This document shows, piece by piece, positions 13,238-22,671 of a stretch of DNA of 22,967 nucleotides. Both the position numbers and the translations under genes were made by a program. Each line of letters opens with the position of its first letter. Position 1 is the stretch's first letter. The notes beneath the pieces were generated by a model. It was given only the letters and a program-made list of their open reading frames with translations. It did no database searches and had not been told where the DNA came from. The stretch is from NCBI GenBank assembly GCA_033810155.1, contig JAPXKJ010000022.1, forward strand, positions 1-22,967, written 5' to 3'. The stretch comes from UBA3907 sp033810155 (GTDB lineage Bacteria; Bacillota; Sulfobacillia; Fermentithermobacillales; Fermentithermobacillaceae).

Positions 13238-14838
13238 TTAAGCGATTTCTTTTGGTGTTGGTTCTTGCTCCGATATGGCTTCTGATTCCGCAAAATCATC
13301 TAAGAGGCCAATATCACGGTAATAAATATCAATCGATTGCGGCGCTGTGCGTGAGTAGCGTTCTTCTCGTTCCCCTACTTCCACCCGCTCAATAAACAGA
13401 TTGAGCATTTCTGCTGTCAGTGTATCAAGCTTGGTATACTGTTTTGCTTTTTCTAAAAATGTCCCAACATTTGTAACCGAATCCTTGAGATTTTCCAGTT
13501 CATCTTCCTTTTTGGGGATAGAAGACTAGATTTCTTTTTGCTCTAAAAGGTAGTCACCACTGAGCTTTCGGAACACTTCATTCGGAATTTTACCAAGGAC
13601 ATTGTCCTCATACAGCCGTTTAAATAATGCACTTAATTCGGTATCTCCGCGTTTCAATGCTTCCAGCTCTCGCCCTGCTTGGGCAATCAATCTGCGAATT
13701 TCTGTACTGTTCTTTTGGGTGATGTGCTTTGCAAACACAGCTTCATTTTGCCGTGCAAAGTGGGTAATTCTCTGCAAGCTGTACCTCTCGTATAAAATGC
13801 CCAGTGCAAGCATCCTTACCTTTCTTTTTATAGGTTCGGCAGGTAAAGTTGTTTTTTACCGCATCCATTGTATGAGCCCGGTGGAGCACCATTGTAGTTC
13901 CGCAATCCTTACAGTATATTAGTCCGGAGAAGATATTTTGTTCTGCCATATTCGCTCTCCGTCGCTTACGGCTGCGGATGTCCTGCACAATATCCCATGT
14001 AGCTTTATCTATAAATAGCATCATGGGTATTTTCAATTCTTACTTGATCATTTTCGGGACGTTCCACTCGTTTCTTGTTTTTGTAAGACAAGGTTGTGTA
14101 CTTTAGATTGATGGTATGTCCAAGATAAACTTCATTCTCCAGTATTCTTGCTACAGTTGATTGCTTCCAGTCATAGGGATTACCCGCATCAAATCCGGTA
14201 ACTTTCACACCGTTTTTCTCATAATAAAAGTGTGCAGGGATAGGTATGTGTTCTTCTTTAAGCTGCTTTGCAATCTAGCTGGGGCCTTTGCCATTCATAC
14301 ACAGAGAGAAAATATGCTGTACAATTGGTGAGGTTTCTTCATTTGGGATAATATTTCGCTTGGGATCGGCAGGGTCTTTTCGATACCCGAAGGGCGGTCT
14401 TGAACCTACTCTTGCACCGCTTTCAGCCTTGATTCTTGCCAATGCTTTTCCCTTTTTGCTGCAGTCTTTTGCGTACCACTCGTTGATGATATTTTTGAAT
14501 GGGGTAAATTCATTGTCACCATACAAGCTGTCTACCCCGTCATTCATGCCGATAAACCGCACCCCATAGCTGGGAAATACAATCTCCGTCAGTCTGCCCA
14601 CCTCTAAATATCCTCTGCCCAGTCTGCTCATATCCTTGACGATTAGTGTTGCTGCCTCGCCGTTTTCTATCAGTGCCATTACCTCCTGAAATGCCGGGCG
14701 ATTAAAGTTTGTGCCTGTTGCACCATCATCATATAGGAATTTAAGATTCTCAAATCCATTATCCTTTGCGTACTTTTCAAGCATCAGTCTTTGGTTTTGA
14801 ATGCTGTTGGAGTCACCTTGACCGGCTGGAGCCTACAT
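13238..14838 (-). pseudogene. large serine recombinase (TnpX / DUF4368 type), multiply broken
   Basis: Minus-strand pieces line up as one site-specific recombinase. A resolvase catalytic-domain remainder comes first (SNSIQNQRLMLEKYAKDNGF, LIVKDMSRLGRGYLEVG, FTPFKNIINEWYAKD), followed by the Recombinase domain (GSRPPFGYRKDP, NEVYLGHTINLKY). Next comes the zinc-ribbon part (FSGLIYCKDCGTTM), a coiled region, and the DUF4368 tail (IERVEVGEREERYSRTAPQS). The first codons with the YxRLSRDD catalytic serine are missing: a TAG stands where they should be, at about 14837. Further damage is TAG after GKGPS (14275), one extra T near 14015 (THDA-I / IDKATWD), a frame change near 13780, and TAG at 13526. 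Sense resumes in frame after each stop. It is dead as written. Enzymes of this kind excise Tn4451-like and conjugative elements. Confidence 0.92.
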
Positions 14839-14890
14839 ATTTATTTTACGATTTACAAGTCAAATATTATTAATCAATAAATAATACCTA

Positions 14891-16113
14891 TCAGCGCTTG
14901 TCCCCCAGCTTGTAATCGGCAATCAGTGCTAGACGACTTTCGAGGCCAGTCTTTTTGAAGATATTTCTGACATGGAACTTAACCGTACTTTCGGTGATAT
15001 ATAGTGCGCTGGCAATCTCCGTGTTGGACATACCCTGAATGATAAGGTTAAAAACCTCCTGTCCTCTCGCCGACAGGCTGAAGTGGTTCATATATTCCAT
15101 CTGCCGGCGCTTCTCAGCCTCCTCCGGGCTTATAATGGTATTGTACAGCCTTTGATACAGCAGAAAGAAAAGCCCGATTACCAACACGAACACCGCGCCG
15201 GAAATGATAATCAGCGGCGTACCGGAGAAAATGCCGGTGCCCAGCGTCCCTGCCGCCTCTCCGAGACGGCCCGCCAGCAGCCCAAGTACAGCAAAGGCGG
15301 GCACCCCAGAATTGCCGGATATATCCGAGAAAACAAGGATTCGATATACCGACCAGAAGCCTAAAAACAGATATGCCAGTATCCACATGACGGTTTCTCC
15401 GGTGACGTTGCTGCCGAGCGCCAGCGCAGCAAATGGAAAGGCCAGCGCAGCCAAACAGCAAATTGCGCCCCAGCGGCGATTCCTGTCACTAATAAGGCCT
15501 GCACCATAGAATATGCGGGTGAATTCTATATATACACTATTTGCCGCGCCCCGGAGCGGAAAGGCAAAGCCTAACGTATTTTCCATCGACAGCAGAAAGA
15601 GCACCGCCGCGGCAAGCCAAATGCCTTTCGTATTAAGACCTGCATGTATGTACCCGCTACCTTCCATTGCCTGAGGCGGCGTGAGTCGCCTCAGGAACAA
15701 CACAGACAGGGCCGCAAGCGCGGCTATAGCGAAGAAGCTACCTCCGTGCCACAGGAAACGCCCCCCATTGGCAAAGACAAAAGCCATGTGCCGATGCTAC
15801 CAAAGGCGTAAGCTCCGCCAAATAGCAACCCACGACGCTGCTGCGGAATATCAGTGGCAAGCCTTGTCAGATAGCAGCCTGATAACAAACCAATCGCTAT
15901 GTTAAGCAGTGCGCCGGTGGTGATGATCACTGCCAATGAGGGTGCAAACAGGGAGGCTGCTGTACAAATAAGCGCAACGACAGAAGCGCAAAAAGGAAGC
16001 AGCCGATAAGCCTGGACAATATATGCCGAACCCGTCCAAAGGAAACCAAGACCAATTAGTGCAGTAAAATATAGATATTTATTTTTAATCTGGGCATTAA
16101 CGCTCTTTATCAT
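14891..16113 (-). CDS. membrane-embedded LuxR regulator (MFS-like domain + GerE HTH), frame broken at G6
   Basis: The protein would be about 407 residues. An N-terminal transporter-like membrane domain has about 11-12 hydrophobic segments (from YLYFTALIGLGFLWTG to LIIISGAVFVLVIGLFFLL). A LuxR/GerE helix-turn-helix follows at the C-terminus (SLSARGQEVFNLIIQGMSNT, then ITESTVKFHVRNIFKKTG). This MFS-LuxR architecture is known in Clostridia and Coriobacteriia, where the membrane part is thought to sense a ligand. The start at 16113 has AGGAG seven bases upstream. The frame changes by -1 at a six-G run (complement of 15761-15766) in the codons ATG GGG GGC. That run fits a G GGG GGC slippery heptamer, or may be a mutation or sequencing error. 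Without the shift, a 129-residue membrane stub results. It is divergent from the operon starting at 16307, its likely target. Confidence 0.85.
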
Positions 16114-16306
16114 ACTTCATCTCCTGTAGCAGAATATGTGTTTCGTGTTTACTTTATTTTGCCATACATTAACGACCTTTTAGAAGACAAAAATCGTGAT
16201 AATGCCACCTATACCAAAACTGTACTCCCATTCTTACCTGCCTGTACCCTTTCCGGACTGTCCATACGGATCATTGTCATTTATCCTGATGCTGGAGGTG
16301 AGCGTT

Positions 16307-16627
16307 ATGTCATCACAGAGCCGATGCTTCCCTTATGAGAAAAGCATCGTAATAAACGCTTTATACGATACCATCGAGGCATTGGGGCTGTCCCTTGATA
16401 GCGCCAACAGCATGCGAGGTACGCTAATTGTTTCAGATGCAAAGCGTATGGGGAAAATGCGCATCGCGCTCATCTGCGGTGCAAACGCGAATCAAACTCA
16501 TGTTAAGTTTTTTCCTGAGGATTCCAATTCAAACTTTGTCGACATGTGGAGTCTTGTAATTTTGGATGAGCTAACAGGGAGAATGAAGCGTGTATATCAA
16601 AATAAACGAGGCGAAATAGCAAAATGA
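16307..16627 (+). CDS. small soluble protein of unknown function, first gene of the surface operon
   Basis: The protein is 106 residues and begins MSSQSRCFPYEKSIVINALY. I do not recognise the family. No signal peptide or membrane segment is visible. A mixed alpha/beta pattern is likely (helix YEKSIVINALYDTIEALGL, strands GTLIVSD and RIALICG). The start at 16307 was chosen over the longer frame from 16196 because GGAGG lies seven to nine bases upstream. The stop overlaps the next ATG as ATGA, which implies tight coupling to the SLH protein. It stands 193 bases from the divergent luxR start. Among three exported partners it is the only cytosolic product, so a regulatory or chaperone role is possible but purely speculative. 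Confidence 0.7.
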   Translation: MSSQSRCFPYEKSIVINALYDTIEALGLSLDSANSMRGTLIVSDAKRMGKMRIALICGANANQTHVKFFPEDSNSNFVDMWSLVILDELTGRMKRVYQNKRGEIAK

Positions 16628-18243
16628 AAAACACAAAATTATGTGCCTTTGTCCTATTCGTTATAATGCTGTTGTCGCTGCTGCCCACCACTGGGCTGGC
16701 CAAAGAGTCAACCCAGTCGGTGGCCGTGATTAAGGATGTTTCAACAGCTGCTGAATTGCGTGCTGCATTGGAAAATAACGCAGGCGCTCACATCAAGCTA
16801 ACTAAGGATATCACTTTTACCACTAAAAACGCTGCAGACGCGGACTTAGGGGTTATCCTTGGTGAAGGTTATTATACCATTGACTTGAATGGCTGCAAAA
16901 TCGAATACAACTACAAAGGAAGGAACGGTGACCCCAACGGCTCACCTTTGGCTACCAATTATGCCAAAGGGCTGACGATCAACGGCCCCGGCACCATCGT
17001 CGGAGGCACCTATGCTATTGAGGAAAACAATCAGTTTGGCATTCTGACCGTCAACGGAGGAACGCTTAAGGGTGTTATAAACTCCGGTATTCATATGACT
17101 GGCGGCATCGCCTACATCAACGACGGCACCGTGACCGGTAATTTCTATGGCATTTTCCATGAGGACGGCATCGTTGTGCTGAACAGCGGAAAGATAAAAA
17201 ACGTGGTCAAGAAAACTATGGGTGGCCAAACACCGAAAAAGTACGGTGTGATTGACAAGGGCGTATTTACAGGTAACGTGCTTGTGGAGGACATTGTTTT
17301 AATTGTCGATGACCTGACCATCAGTGCCAATTCCAGTATTAAAGTGACACGTGGCGGCAGCCTGATTGTTAAAAACAGCGTTGTCAACAATGGGAAGTTC
17401 AACTATGAGTCGGGCCTGAAAAGCGTTGGCGGCAAAGCAAGCATCAGCCATAACGCGCAGGTGCATATCGGTCAGGATGTCACCTTCCATACGGTGGAAA
17501 TACAAGAACACGGTCACTTGTATATTGAAAACGGGGCTACTGTGACCGTCACCGACACTTTTGTGAATGATAAGGGCGGAGTCATAGCCAGAAACGGCAA
17601 CCTTGTTCTTCTCGGCAGCATCGACCACAGGGGGCATTCCGAGGGCATACCGGAGCTCGAAGGCGCGGGCAGCGATGGGGAGCCGGGGCCAGGACAGCGT
17701 GATTTCGCCGCGGAAACCGAGGCTGCCGAGAGGCTCAGGGCGCTGGGACTTTTTCAGGGTGTTGGCACGAATCCGGGGGGTAGCATAAACTTTGATTTGG
17801 GCCGTGCCCCTTCTCGCATGGAGGCACTGGTCATGCTCATCCGCCTACTGGGCAAAGAAACGGAAGCCACAAATGGCGACTGGAAGCATCCCTTTGCGGA
17901 TGTGCCGGTATGGGCGGATAAGTACGTTGGCTTTGCCTATGCAAACAGGCTCACAAACGGTGTCTCCATCACCCAGTTTGGCACAGGTACGGCTACCAGC
18001 CAAATGTACCTGACTTTTGTATTGCGTGCGCTCGGTTATTCGGACATGGACGGCACAGACTTTACATGGGATAAGCCGGAGGCTCTGGTGCAGGACATGG
18101 GGATTCTGACGGAGGGGGTGAGGCACGAAAATTTCCTGCGCGCCGATATGGTGATTTTTCCCGAAGCGGCGCTTTCGGCAAGGCTCAAAGGCAAACCCGA
18201 CACGCTGCTCGATAAGCTCATTGCGGACGGTGCGGTACGGTAA
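16624..18243 (+). CDS. secreted beta-helix-like surface protein with C-terminal SLH region
   Basis: The protein is 539 residues. A signal peptide (MKNTKLCAFVLFVIMLLSLL, cleavage probably near GLA-KES) is followed by about 300 residues of short Gly/Asn/Val repeats such as GLTINGPGTIVGGTYAIEEN and GILTVNGGTLKGVINSG. Such repeats are typical of a right-handed parallel beta-helix. A short acidic, Gly-rich linker then leads to a divergent S-layer-homology region (about 361-539), with FADVPVWADKYVGFAYANRL and a TSQMYLTFVLRALG segment where TRAE would normally be. SLH domains bind pyruvylated wall polymers, so the protein is expected on the cell surface. The canonical TRAE motif is weak here (PSRMEA), so anchoring may differ. 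It overlaps the previous gene by four bases, and the next gene follows 31 bases later. Confidence 0.87.
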   Translation: MKNTKLCAFVLFVIMLLSLLPTTGLAKESTQSVAVIKDVSTAAELRAALENNAGAHIKLTKDITFTTKNAADADLGVILGEGYYTIDLNGCKIEYNYKGRNGDPNGSPLATNYAKGLTINGPGTIVGGTYAIEENNQFGILTVNGGTLKGVINSGIHMTGGIAYINDGTVTGNFYGIFHEDGIVVLNSGKIKNVVKKTMGGQTPKKYGVIDKGVFTGNVLVEDIVLIVDDLTISANSSIKVTRGGSLIVKNSVVNNGKFNYESGLKSVGGKASISHNAQVHIGQDVTFHTVEIQEHGHLYIENGATVTVTDTFVNDKGGVIARNGNLVLLGSIDHRGHSEGIPELEGAGSDGEPGPGQRDFAAETEAAERLRALGLFQGVGTNPGGSINFDLGRAPSRMEALVMLIRLLGKETEATNGDWKHPFADVPVWADKYVGFAYANRLTNGVSITQFGTGTATSQMYLTFVLRALGYSDMDGTDFTWDKPEALVQDMGILTEGVRHENFLRADMVIFPEAALSARLKGKPDTLLDKLIADGAVR

Positions 18244-18274
18244 GCTCAAATCACACAGATTAGGAGGTAATATT

Positions 18275-20629
18275 ATGAAAAGACTATTGAGTGTAGTGCT
18301 ATGTCTGACCCTGGTGCTGGCCATGTTCCCCATCAGGGTGCTGGCGGCGGAGTCGTTCGACGTGACCGTTACAGCGGGTGAAAACGGGACAATAACTATC
18401 GGCGATGAGCCGCTGGAAGGTCACGACGACACCAGAGTAACTTTCAGAAGTGATACTGCAAATACGATTATTACCGTGGAAGCTAACAACGACGGTGCAG
18501 ACGCTACACCTGTGCCTATCACGATCACACCAGATCAGGGCTATGAGATTGCCAGCGTAACGCTTGGCGATACGGTGCTTGCGGTTGAGGACAGTATAGG
18601 AGAAAACCCGTCCTTTACCGTGACAAAACACAGTTTTGGAGGGCGAATATCCGGCAACTTTCTGAAAACTTCAGACGAAACCTACGTCGTTTCCGCCATA
18701 TTTCAAAAGATAGCCGAAGACTCGGGCAGCGGGGAACAGGGCGATGAAAACTATACCATAACCCTCACCGTGGGTGCCAACGGCTCCGTCACATCAGTAA
18801 CTCGAAAAGTCGCAGGGGAAGACAAGCCGGTCGATCCTGACGAAGAAAACGGCAGCGCCTATACTGTCCCTGCCGGCATTGATGTAACTTTCACCTTTGA
18901 GCCGGAAGATGGCTACATCATTGAGCAAATAAGGGTTGACAATAGGCCGGAGTGGGCTGATCAAGATAATAAGTTCACACTTCTTAATGTAGACCGCAAC
19001 CAGTCACTTGAAGTCACCTTTATGCAGACTGAAGAATACACGGTTACCCTGCCACAGGTTCAGCATGTAACGATTATGGTCGAGAAAAATGGAGAGACCG
19101 CTTCCCTCGACAGCGACAACCAATTTACAAGCCGTACCCGCGATATGGTGAAGTATTACTTCGAACTTGATCCCGGCTACAAGATAAAGGATCTCATTAT
19201 CCTGCGGGAAAGCGGGCTGTTAGAGGGTGTATTTGTAAATTATGACTCCGACTCAGAAAGGCTCTACGCATATGTGGAAACTAATTTCAGCTACACGCTT
19301 GTCGTCGAGACGGAAGCGCTGTCAAGCCTGCCAACGCCGTATTACGCTATTTTAAGCAGCGAGGTGGATGGGGACGAGACCAAAATGATGGCAGCCATAC
19401 TGCGTGAGTTAGCCCTGCAGGGGGTCATTGTTTCGGGCGAGGCCATAACTGTTGCCGATGATACAGCTCCCGCTACGGCACCTGACACAACATACAAGAA
19501 GGTTACTGTTGAGGGCATGTCGGACACGGCACATTTTTATGTCGTCTCCAATGCTAAAACGCTGCTTATCATGAACGAGCCAACGGATGGCAACAAAGAG
19601 ATTACCGTTTACGACGGCAGTGAAAATAATGATTTTGAGCCGGTTACAATCACAATACCTAATATAGAAAGTGGAAGAATCTATGCCTTCGGACCGTATG
19701 GAGCCTTCGCAATGGATATGTCACGTGCAATCGGTCTTAACCTCCCTGTCAGTTCGGGAGAAGACGGCGCATACAATGTGACCGGAGCGTTTTACAACAT
19801 GCAGTGGCATGTCATAAATCACGGCACTCCCCCCGATACGGCGATAAACTGGTATCCGACGAATATTGTCACAGCAGATGCGGTGTATATAGAAGCATCG
19901 GCGACAAAAGACGGCGATACCCAAGAGGCGGGCGCGTGGTCTATTGATACATCTCCCCGGATATGCAGCGTGGACGATGACGGTACGGTCAATTACCGGC
20001 TAGAGGTATTCTTTGGCAATGATACCGTTACTATCTCGCCCCCCGCAGACGGCAACGTCACGGGTGTCGCCGTGCGTACAGCGTCAGATAGTCCCGGATA
20101 CACGTTTGCGTACGAAGCGGATGCTGTCAAAGTGACTTTCCATTCTGATTATTATGACCACATAACCGTTCCGCTAACGTTGACACTAAGAGCCGGCGGA
20201 ACGCAATCCGCGAATGTGACCATCCATCGTGTAGGCGTGGATATACAGGAGCATAGCGGCGAAGGTATGAGCCAAGTATGGCACGGGACGCAATCCGGCA
20301 GCCCGGTGGATCTAACGGAAAATGGATTCAAGCTCACCGCCACCTATTACATCCCAGACGACGGCAATACCGCGCCGTACGCCCTGTTCGTCACCCGCTT
20401 ATACTCAAGCGGCAGGGTCGAAACGGAAACCATACTTGTTCCGATGGGAGATGTATTTTCTTACGACGGTGCGGCCAACGCAGTCGATTACCTGATCTAC
20501 TCCGGCACGGACGCCGCCACAGCGCCCGTATCCGTTTCGGTGCTGGTGCTTAAAGACGAGCCAGGTAGCAATGCCTTTGGTGGCGTAAGCTTTGGTTCCG
20601 GCATTGGCGTAACGTGGACAAATTCGTAA
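18275..20629 (+). CDS. large secreted protein with InlB-like repeats, no visible anchor
   Basis: The protein is 784 residues. A signal peptide (MKRLLSVVLCLTLVLAMFPI, cleavage near VLA-AES) is followed by two to three beta-rich repeats of the divergent InlB B-repeat type. These are FDVTVTAGENGTITIG...ITPDQGYEIASVTL, then YTITLTVGANGSVTSVT...FEPEDGYIIEQIRVD, and a third ending in FELDPGYKIKDLIILRE. The remaining 430 or so residues are beta-rich and unrecognised, ending NAFGGVSFGSGIGVTWTNS. No SLH, LPXTG or LysM is present. The start at 18275 has TAGGAGG seven to eight bases upstream. The frame opens further upstream at 18221, but that part overlaps the SLH gene. Its placement between two SLH proteins suggests it is held at the surface by them. 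Confidence 0.85.
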   Translation: MKRLLSVVLCLTLVLAMFPIRVLAAESFDVTVTAGENGTITIGDEPLEGHDDTRVTFRSDTANTIITVEANNDGADATPVPITITPDQGYEIASVTLGDTVLAVEDSIGENPSFTVTKHSFGGRISGNFLKTSDETYVVSAIFQKIAEDSGSGEQGDENYTITLTVGANGSVTSVTRKVAGEDKPVDPDEENGSAYTVPAGIDVTFTFEPEDGYIIEQIRVDNRPEWADQDNKFTLLNVDRNQSLEVTFMQTEEYTVTLPQVQHVTIMVEKNGETASLDSDNQFTSRTRDMVKYYFELDPGYKIKDLIILRESGLLEGVFVNYDSDSERLYAYVETNFSYTLVVETEALSSLPTPYYAILSSEVDGDETKMMAAILRELALQGVIVSGEAITVADDTAPATAPDTTYKKVTVEGMSDTAHFYVVSNAKTLLIMNEPTDGNKEITVYDGSENNDFEPVTITIPNIESGRIYAFGPYGAFAMDMSRAIGLNLPVSSGEDGAYNVTGAFYNMQWHVINHGTPPDTAINWYPTNIVTADAVYIEASATKDGDTQEAGAWSIDTSPRICSVDDDGTVNYRLEVFFGNDTVTISPPADGNVTGVAVRTASDSPGYTFAYEADAVKVTFHSDYYDHITVPLTLTLRAGGTQSANVTIHRVGVDIQEHSGEGMSQVWHGTQSGSPVDLTENGFKLTATYYIPDDGNTAPYALFVTRLYSSGRVETETILVPMGDVFSYDGAANAVDYLIYSGTDAATAPVSVSVLVLKDEPGSNAFGGVSFGSGIGVTWTNS

Positions 20630-20641
20630 GGAGGATAAGCC

Positions 20642-22585
20642 ATGAAAAAGAAACTTATCGCGCTAGCACTGACGCTCCTAATGCTTTGCGCTCTTCCTGT
20701 TTCCGCATTGGCGGCGGAAACCACAGGCTCTGTCACTGCCTCCTACAGCAGTGGCATGGTGACCTTCTCGGGGTCTGTAACCAGTGACGTAAAAGCCGTG
20801 GCCGTGCTGCTTTTTGACCCGGACGGCGGCCAGATAGCAATAACCACCTGCGCCGTTACGGGCGAGGGTACCTTCTCCGGGAGTATTAGCATCGGCCTTA
20901 CAAGCTATGGCATCTACGCTGTCAAGGCGGCCGATTACGAGGGAGGAGCATTCTTCGCGGAAGATACCTTTAGGGCAACATTTGACTACAACGGTGGAGG
21001 CTCTGGAGGCGATGACACTGACAGTAGTAGCCCTATCGTCGTCAGCCCACCTGACCCTGCCAAACCTAATTCTCCTACACAGGGGGAAATCAAGGTTCCT
21101 GGCATAGCAGATGGCAAGGGAAATATCGTAGTAAACATCACTGATAAAACTGTAATCGACATCTTTGACAAGGCACTGGCGATTGCCAAGAAAAACGATA
21201 ATGAGCAAAATGGCATCACTGTAATATTCCATGTGGACACCGGCAGTAAGACCAGCTCCAATGTCACGGTCAATCTGCCAAAGACAGTGCAGGATATCAT
21301 AATTGCTAAGAAAATTGTCAACATCATTGTGGTAGTGGATAACCCTAACATCCGAGTCAGCATGGATTTGGCTGCCATGCAGGAAATCGGCAAGCAGGCA
21401 AAATCTGATGCAAACATTACTGTTACCCGCATAGACAACAACAGGTTGGCTGGGGATGCGAAAAAGGCCATTGGCAACCGTCCGGCATTTGATCTCAAGG
21501 TGAACTACGGCAACGGCAAGGCGGTCAGCAGCTTCGGCGCAGGCAGCGTGTCGGTAACCATTCCCTACACCCTCGGCGCAAACGAGAACGCCGGTAATAT
21601 TCAGGCGGTCTATGTGGATGCAACCGGCAAGATGCATTGGCTCGTAAGCTCGGTCTATGACAGTGTGGAAATGGTAGTGCGTTTCAGCACCAACCATTTT
21701 TCCATCTACGGTATCGGCTATAAGGCATATGCTCCTGTCTTTACCGATGTGAGCAGCCATTGGGCAAAAAATGACATTGCCTTTGTGGTAAACCTGGGAT
21801 TGTTTAGTGGTACTTCCGCTACAGCCTTCAGCCCGAACACCGCCATGACAAGAGGAATGTTCGTCACGGCGTTAGGGAGACTTGCAAACGCCGATGTGAG
21901 CGCCTACACAAAGAGTAGCTTTACCGATGTGAAGAGCGATGCCTATTATATGGGCTACATCGAGTGGGCAAATAGAAATAACATTGTAAACGGGGTTGGC
22001 AATAACAAGTTTGCCCCAGATCAGAGCATCACCCGTGAGCAGATGGCGGTCATCATGAGCAATTATGCCAAGACCATTGGTTATGCTCTGCCGAAGGTTT
22101 ATATCGAAAATATCTTTGCAGATAACGCTAAAATCAGCGCCTACGCAAAGGAAGCCGTGAAGCAGATGCAAATGGCGGGCGTAATCAACGGCAAAAACGG
22201 CAATCTCTATGACCCGCAGGGTACAGCCACAAGAGCCGAGGTGTCCGCTGTACTGCGCCGCTTTGTGGAACTGGCGATTTCCAGTGACACGGCGCAGGGC
22301 TGGACGATGAACGATTCCGGCAAGTGGATGTACTACGAAAACGGCAAGCCCGTCACTGGTAAAAAAGACATCGATGGCGCGACCTACACCTTTGATCGGT
22401 ACGGAGTGACGGCAGATGTTCCGAGAAATCTGCGGTACACCACATACACTGTACAGAAGGGAGACAGCTTCTGGCTGATTGCACACAAGCTGGGCTGCAC
22501 CATGAGCGAGTTGGAGCGGCTGAACAATAAGAGCAGATTCTCCATTATCCATCCTGATGATGTGCTCCGGGTGCCGGAGAAATAA
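20642..22585 (+). CDS. wall-anchored protein with three SLH domains, a cell-wall-binding repeat and LysM
   Basis: The protein is 647 residues. A signal peptide (MKKKLIALALTLLMLCALPV, cleavage near ALA-AET) is followed by a beta-sandwich-like domain (about 28-120) and a Gly/Asp/Pro linker. Next comes a domain of about 200 residues with strands such as VNIIVVVDNPNI. Three SLH domains follow: FTDVSSHWAKNDIAFVVNLG (about 365), FTDVKSDAYYMGYIEWANRN (about 425) and IFADNAKISAYAKEAVKQMQ (about 488). Their conserved cores are TRGM, TREQ and TRAE. A choline-binding-like repeat GWTMNDSGKWMYYENGKPV is at about 549. A C-terminal LysM (YTVQKGDSFWLIAHKLGCTM, about 600-645) should bind peptidoglycan. AAGGAGG lies seven bases before ATG and the gap to the previous gene is 12 bases. 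A strong terminator follows. Confidence 0.93.
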   Translation: MKKKLIALALTLLMLCALPVSALAAETTGSVTASYSSGMVTFSGSVTSDVKAVAVLLFDPDGGQIAITTCAVTGEGTFSGSISIGLTSYGIYAVKAADYEGGAFFAEDTFRATFDYNGGGSGGDDTDSSSPIVVSPPDPAKPNSPTQGEIKVPGIADGKGNIVVNITDKTVIDIFDKALAIAKKNDNEQNGITVIFHVDTGSKTSSNVTVNLPKTVQDIIIAKKIVNIIVVVDNPNIRVSMDLAAMQEIGKQAKSDANITVTRIDNNRLAGDAKKAIGNRPAFDLKVNYGNGKAVSSFGAGSVSVTIPYTLGANENAGNIQAVYVDATGKMHWLVSSVYDSVEMVVRFSTNHFSIYGIGYKAYAPVFTDVSSHWAKNDIAFVVNLGLFSGTSATAFSPNTAMTRGMFVTALGRLANADVSAYTKSSFTDVKSDAYYMGYIEWANRNNIVNGVGNNKFAPDQSITREQMAVIMSNYAKTIGYALPKVYIENIFADNAKISAYAKEAVKQMQMAGVINGKNGNLYDPQGTATRAEVSAVLRRFVELAISSDTAQGWTMNDSGKWMYYENGKPVTGKKDIDGATYTFDRYGVTADVPRNLRYTTYTVQKGDSFWLIAHKLGCTMSELERLNNKSRFSIIHPDDVLRVPEK

Positions 22586-22601
22586 AGAACAATAAACCAA
22601 G

Positions 22602-22646
22602 AATAAATAGGGGGCTGTCGGGAAATAGCCCCTTATTTATTTTTAC
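22602..22646 (+). terminator. strong intrinsic terminator of the surface operon
   Basis: AATAAATAGGGGCT-type arms pair over 15 bp with one G-U pair (22602-22616 with 22627-22641). The loop is 10 bases and the 3' arm runs into ATTTATTTTT. It closes the operon that begins at 16307. Confidence 0.92.
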
Positions 22647-22671
22647 TGTATTCAGTTTGCTTTTCTTAAAT

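Noticed and set aside
20678..21760. 360-residue open frame on the minus strand
   Set aside because: It lies wholly antisense to the SLH/LysM gene, has no ribosome binding site or known domain, and arises from the codon pattern of the plus-strand gene. The same holds for 21872-22600 on the minus strand.
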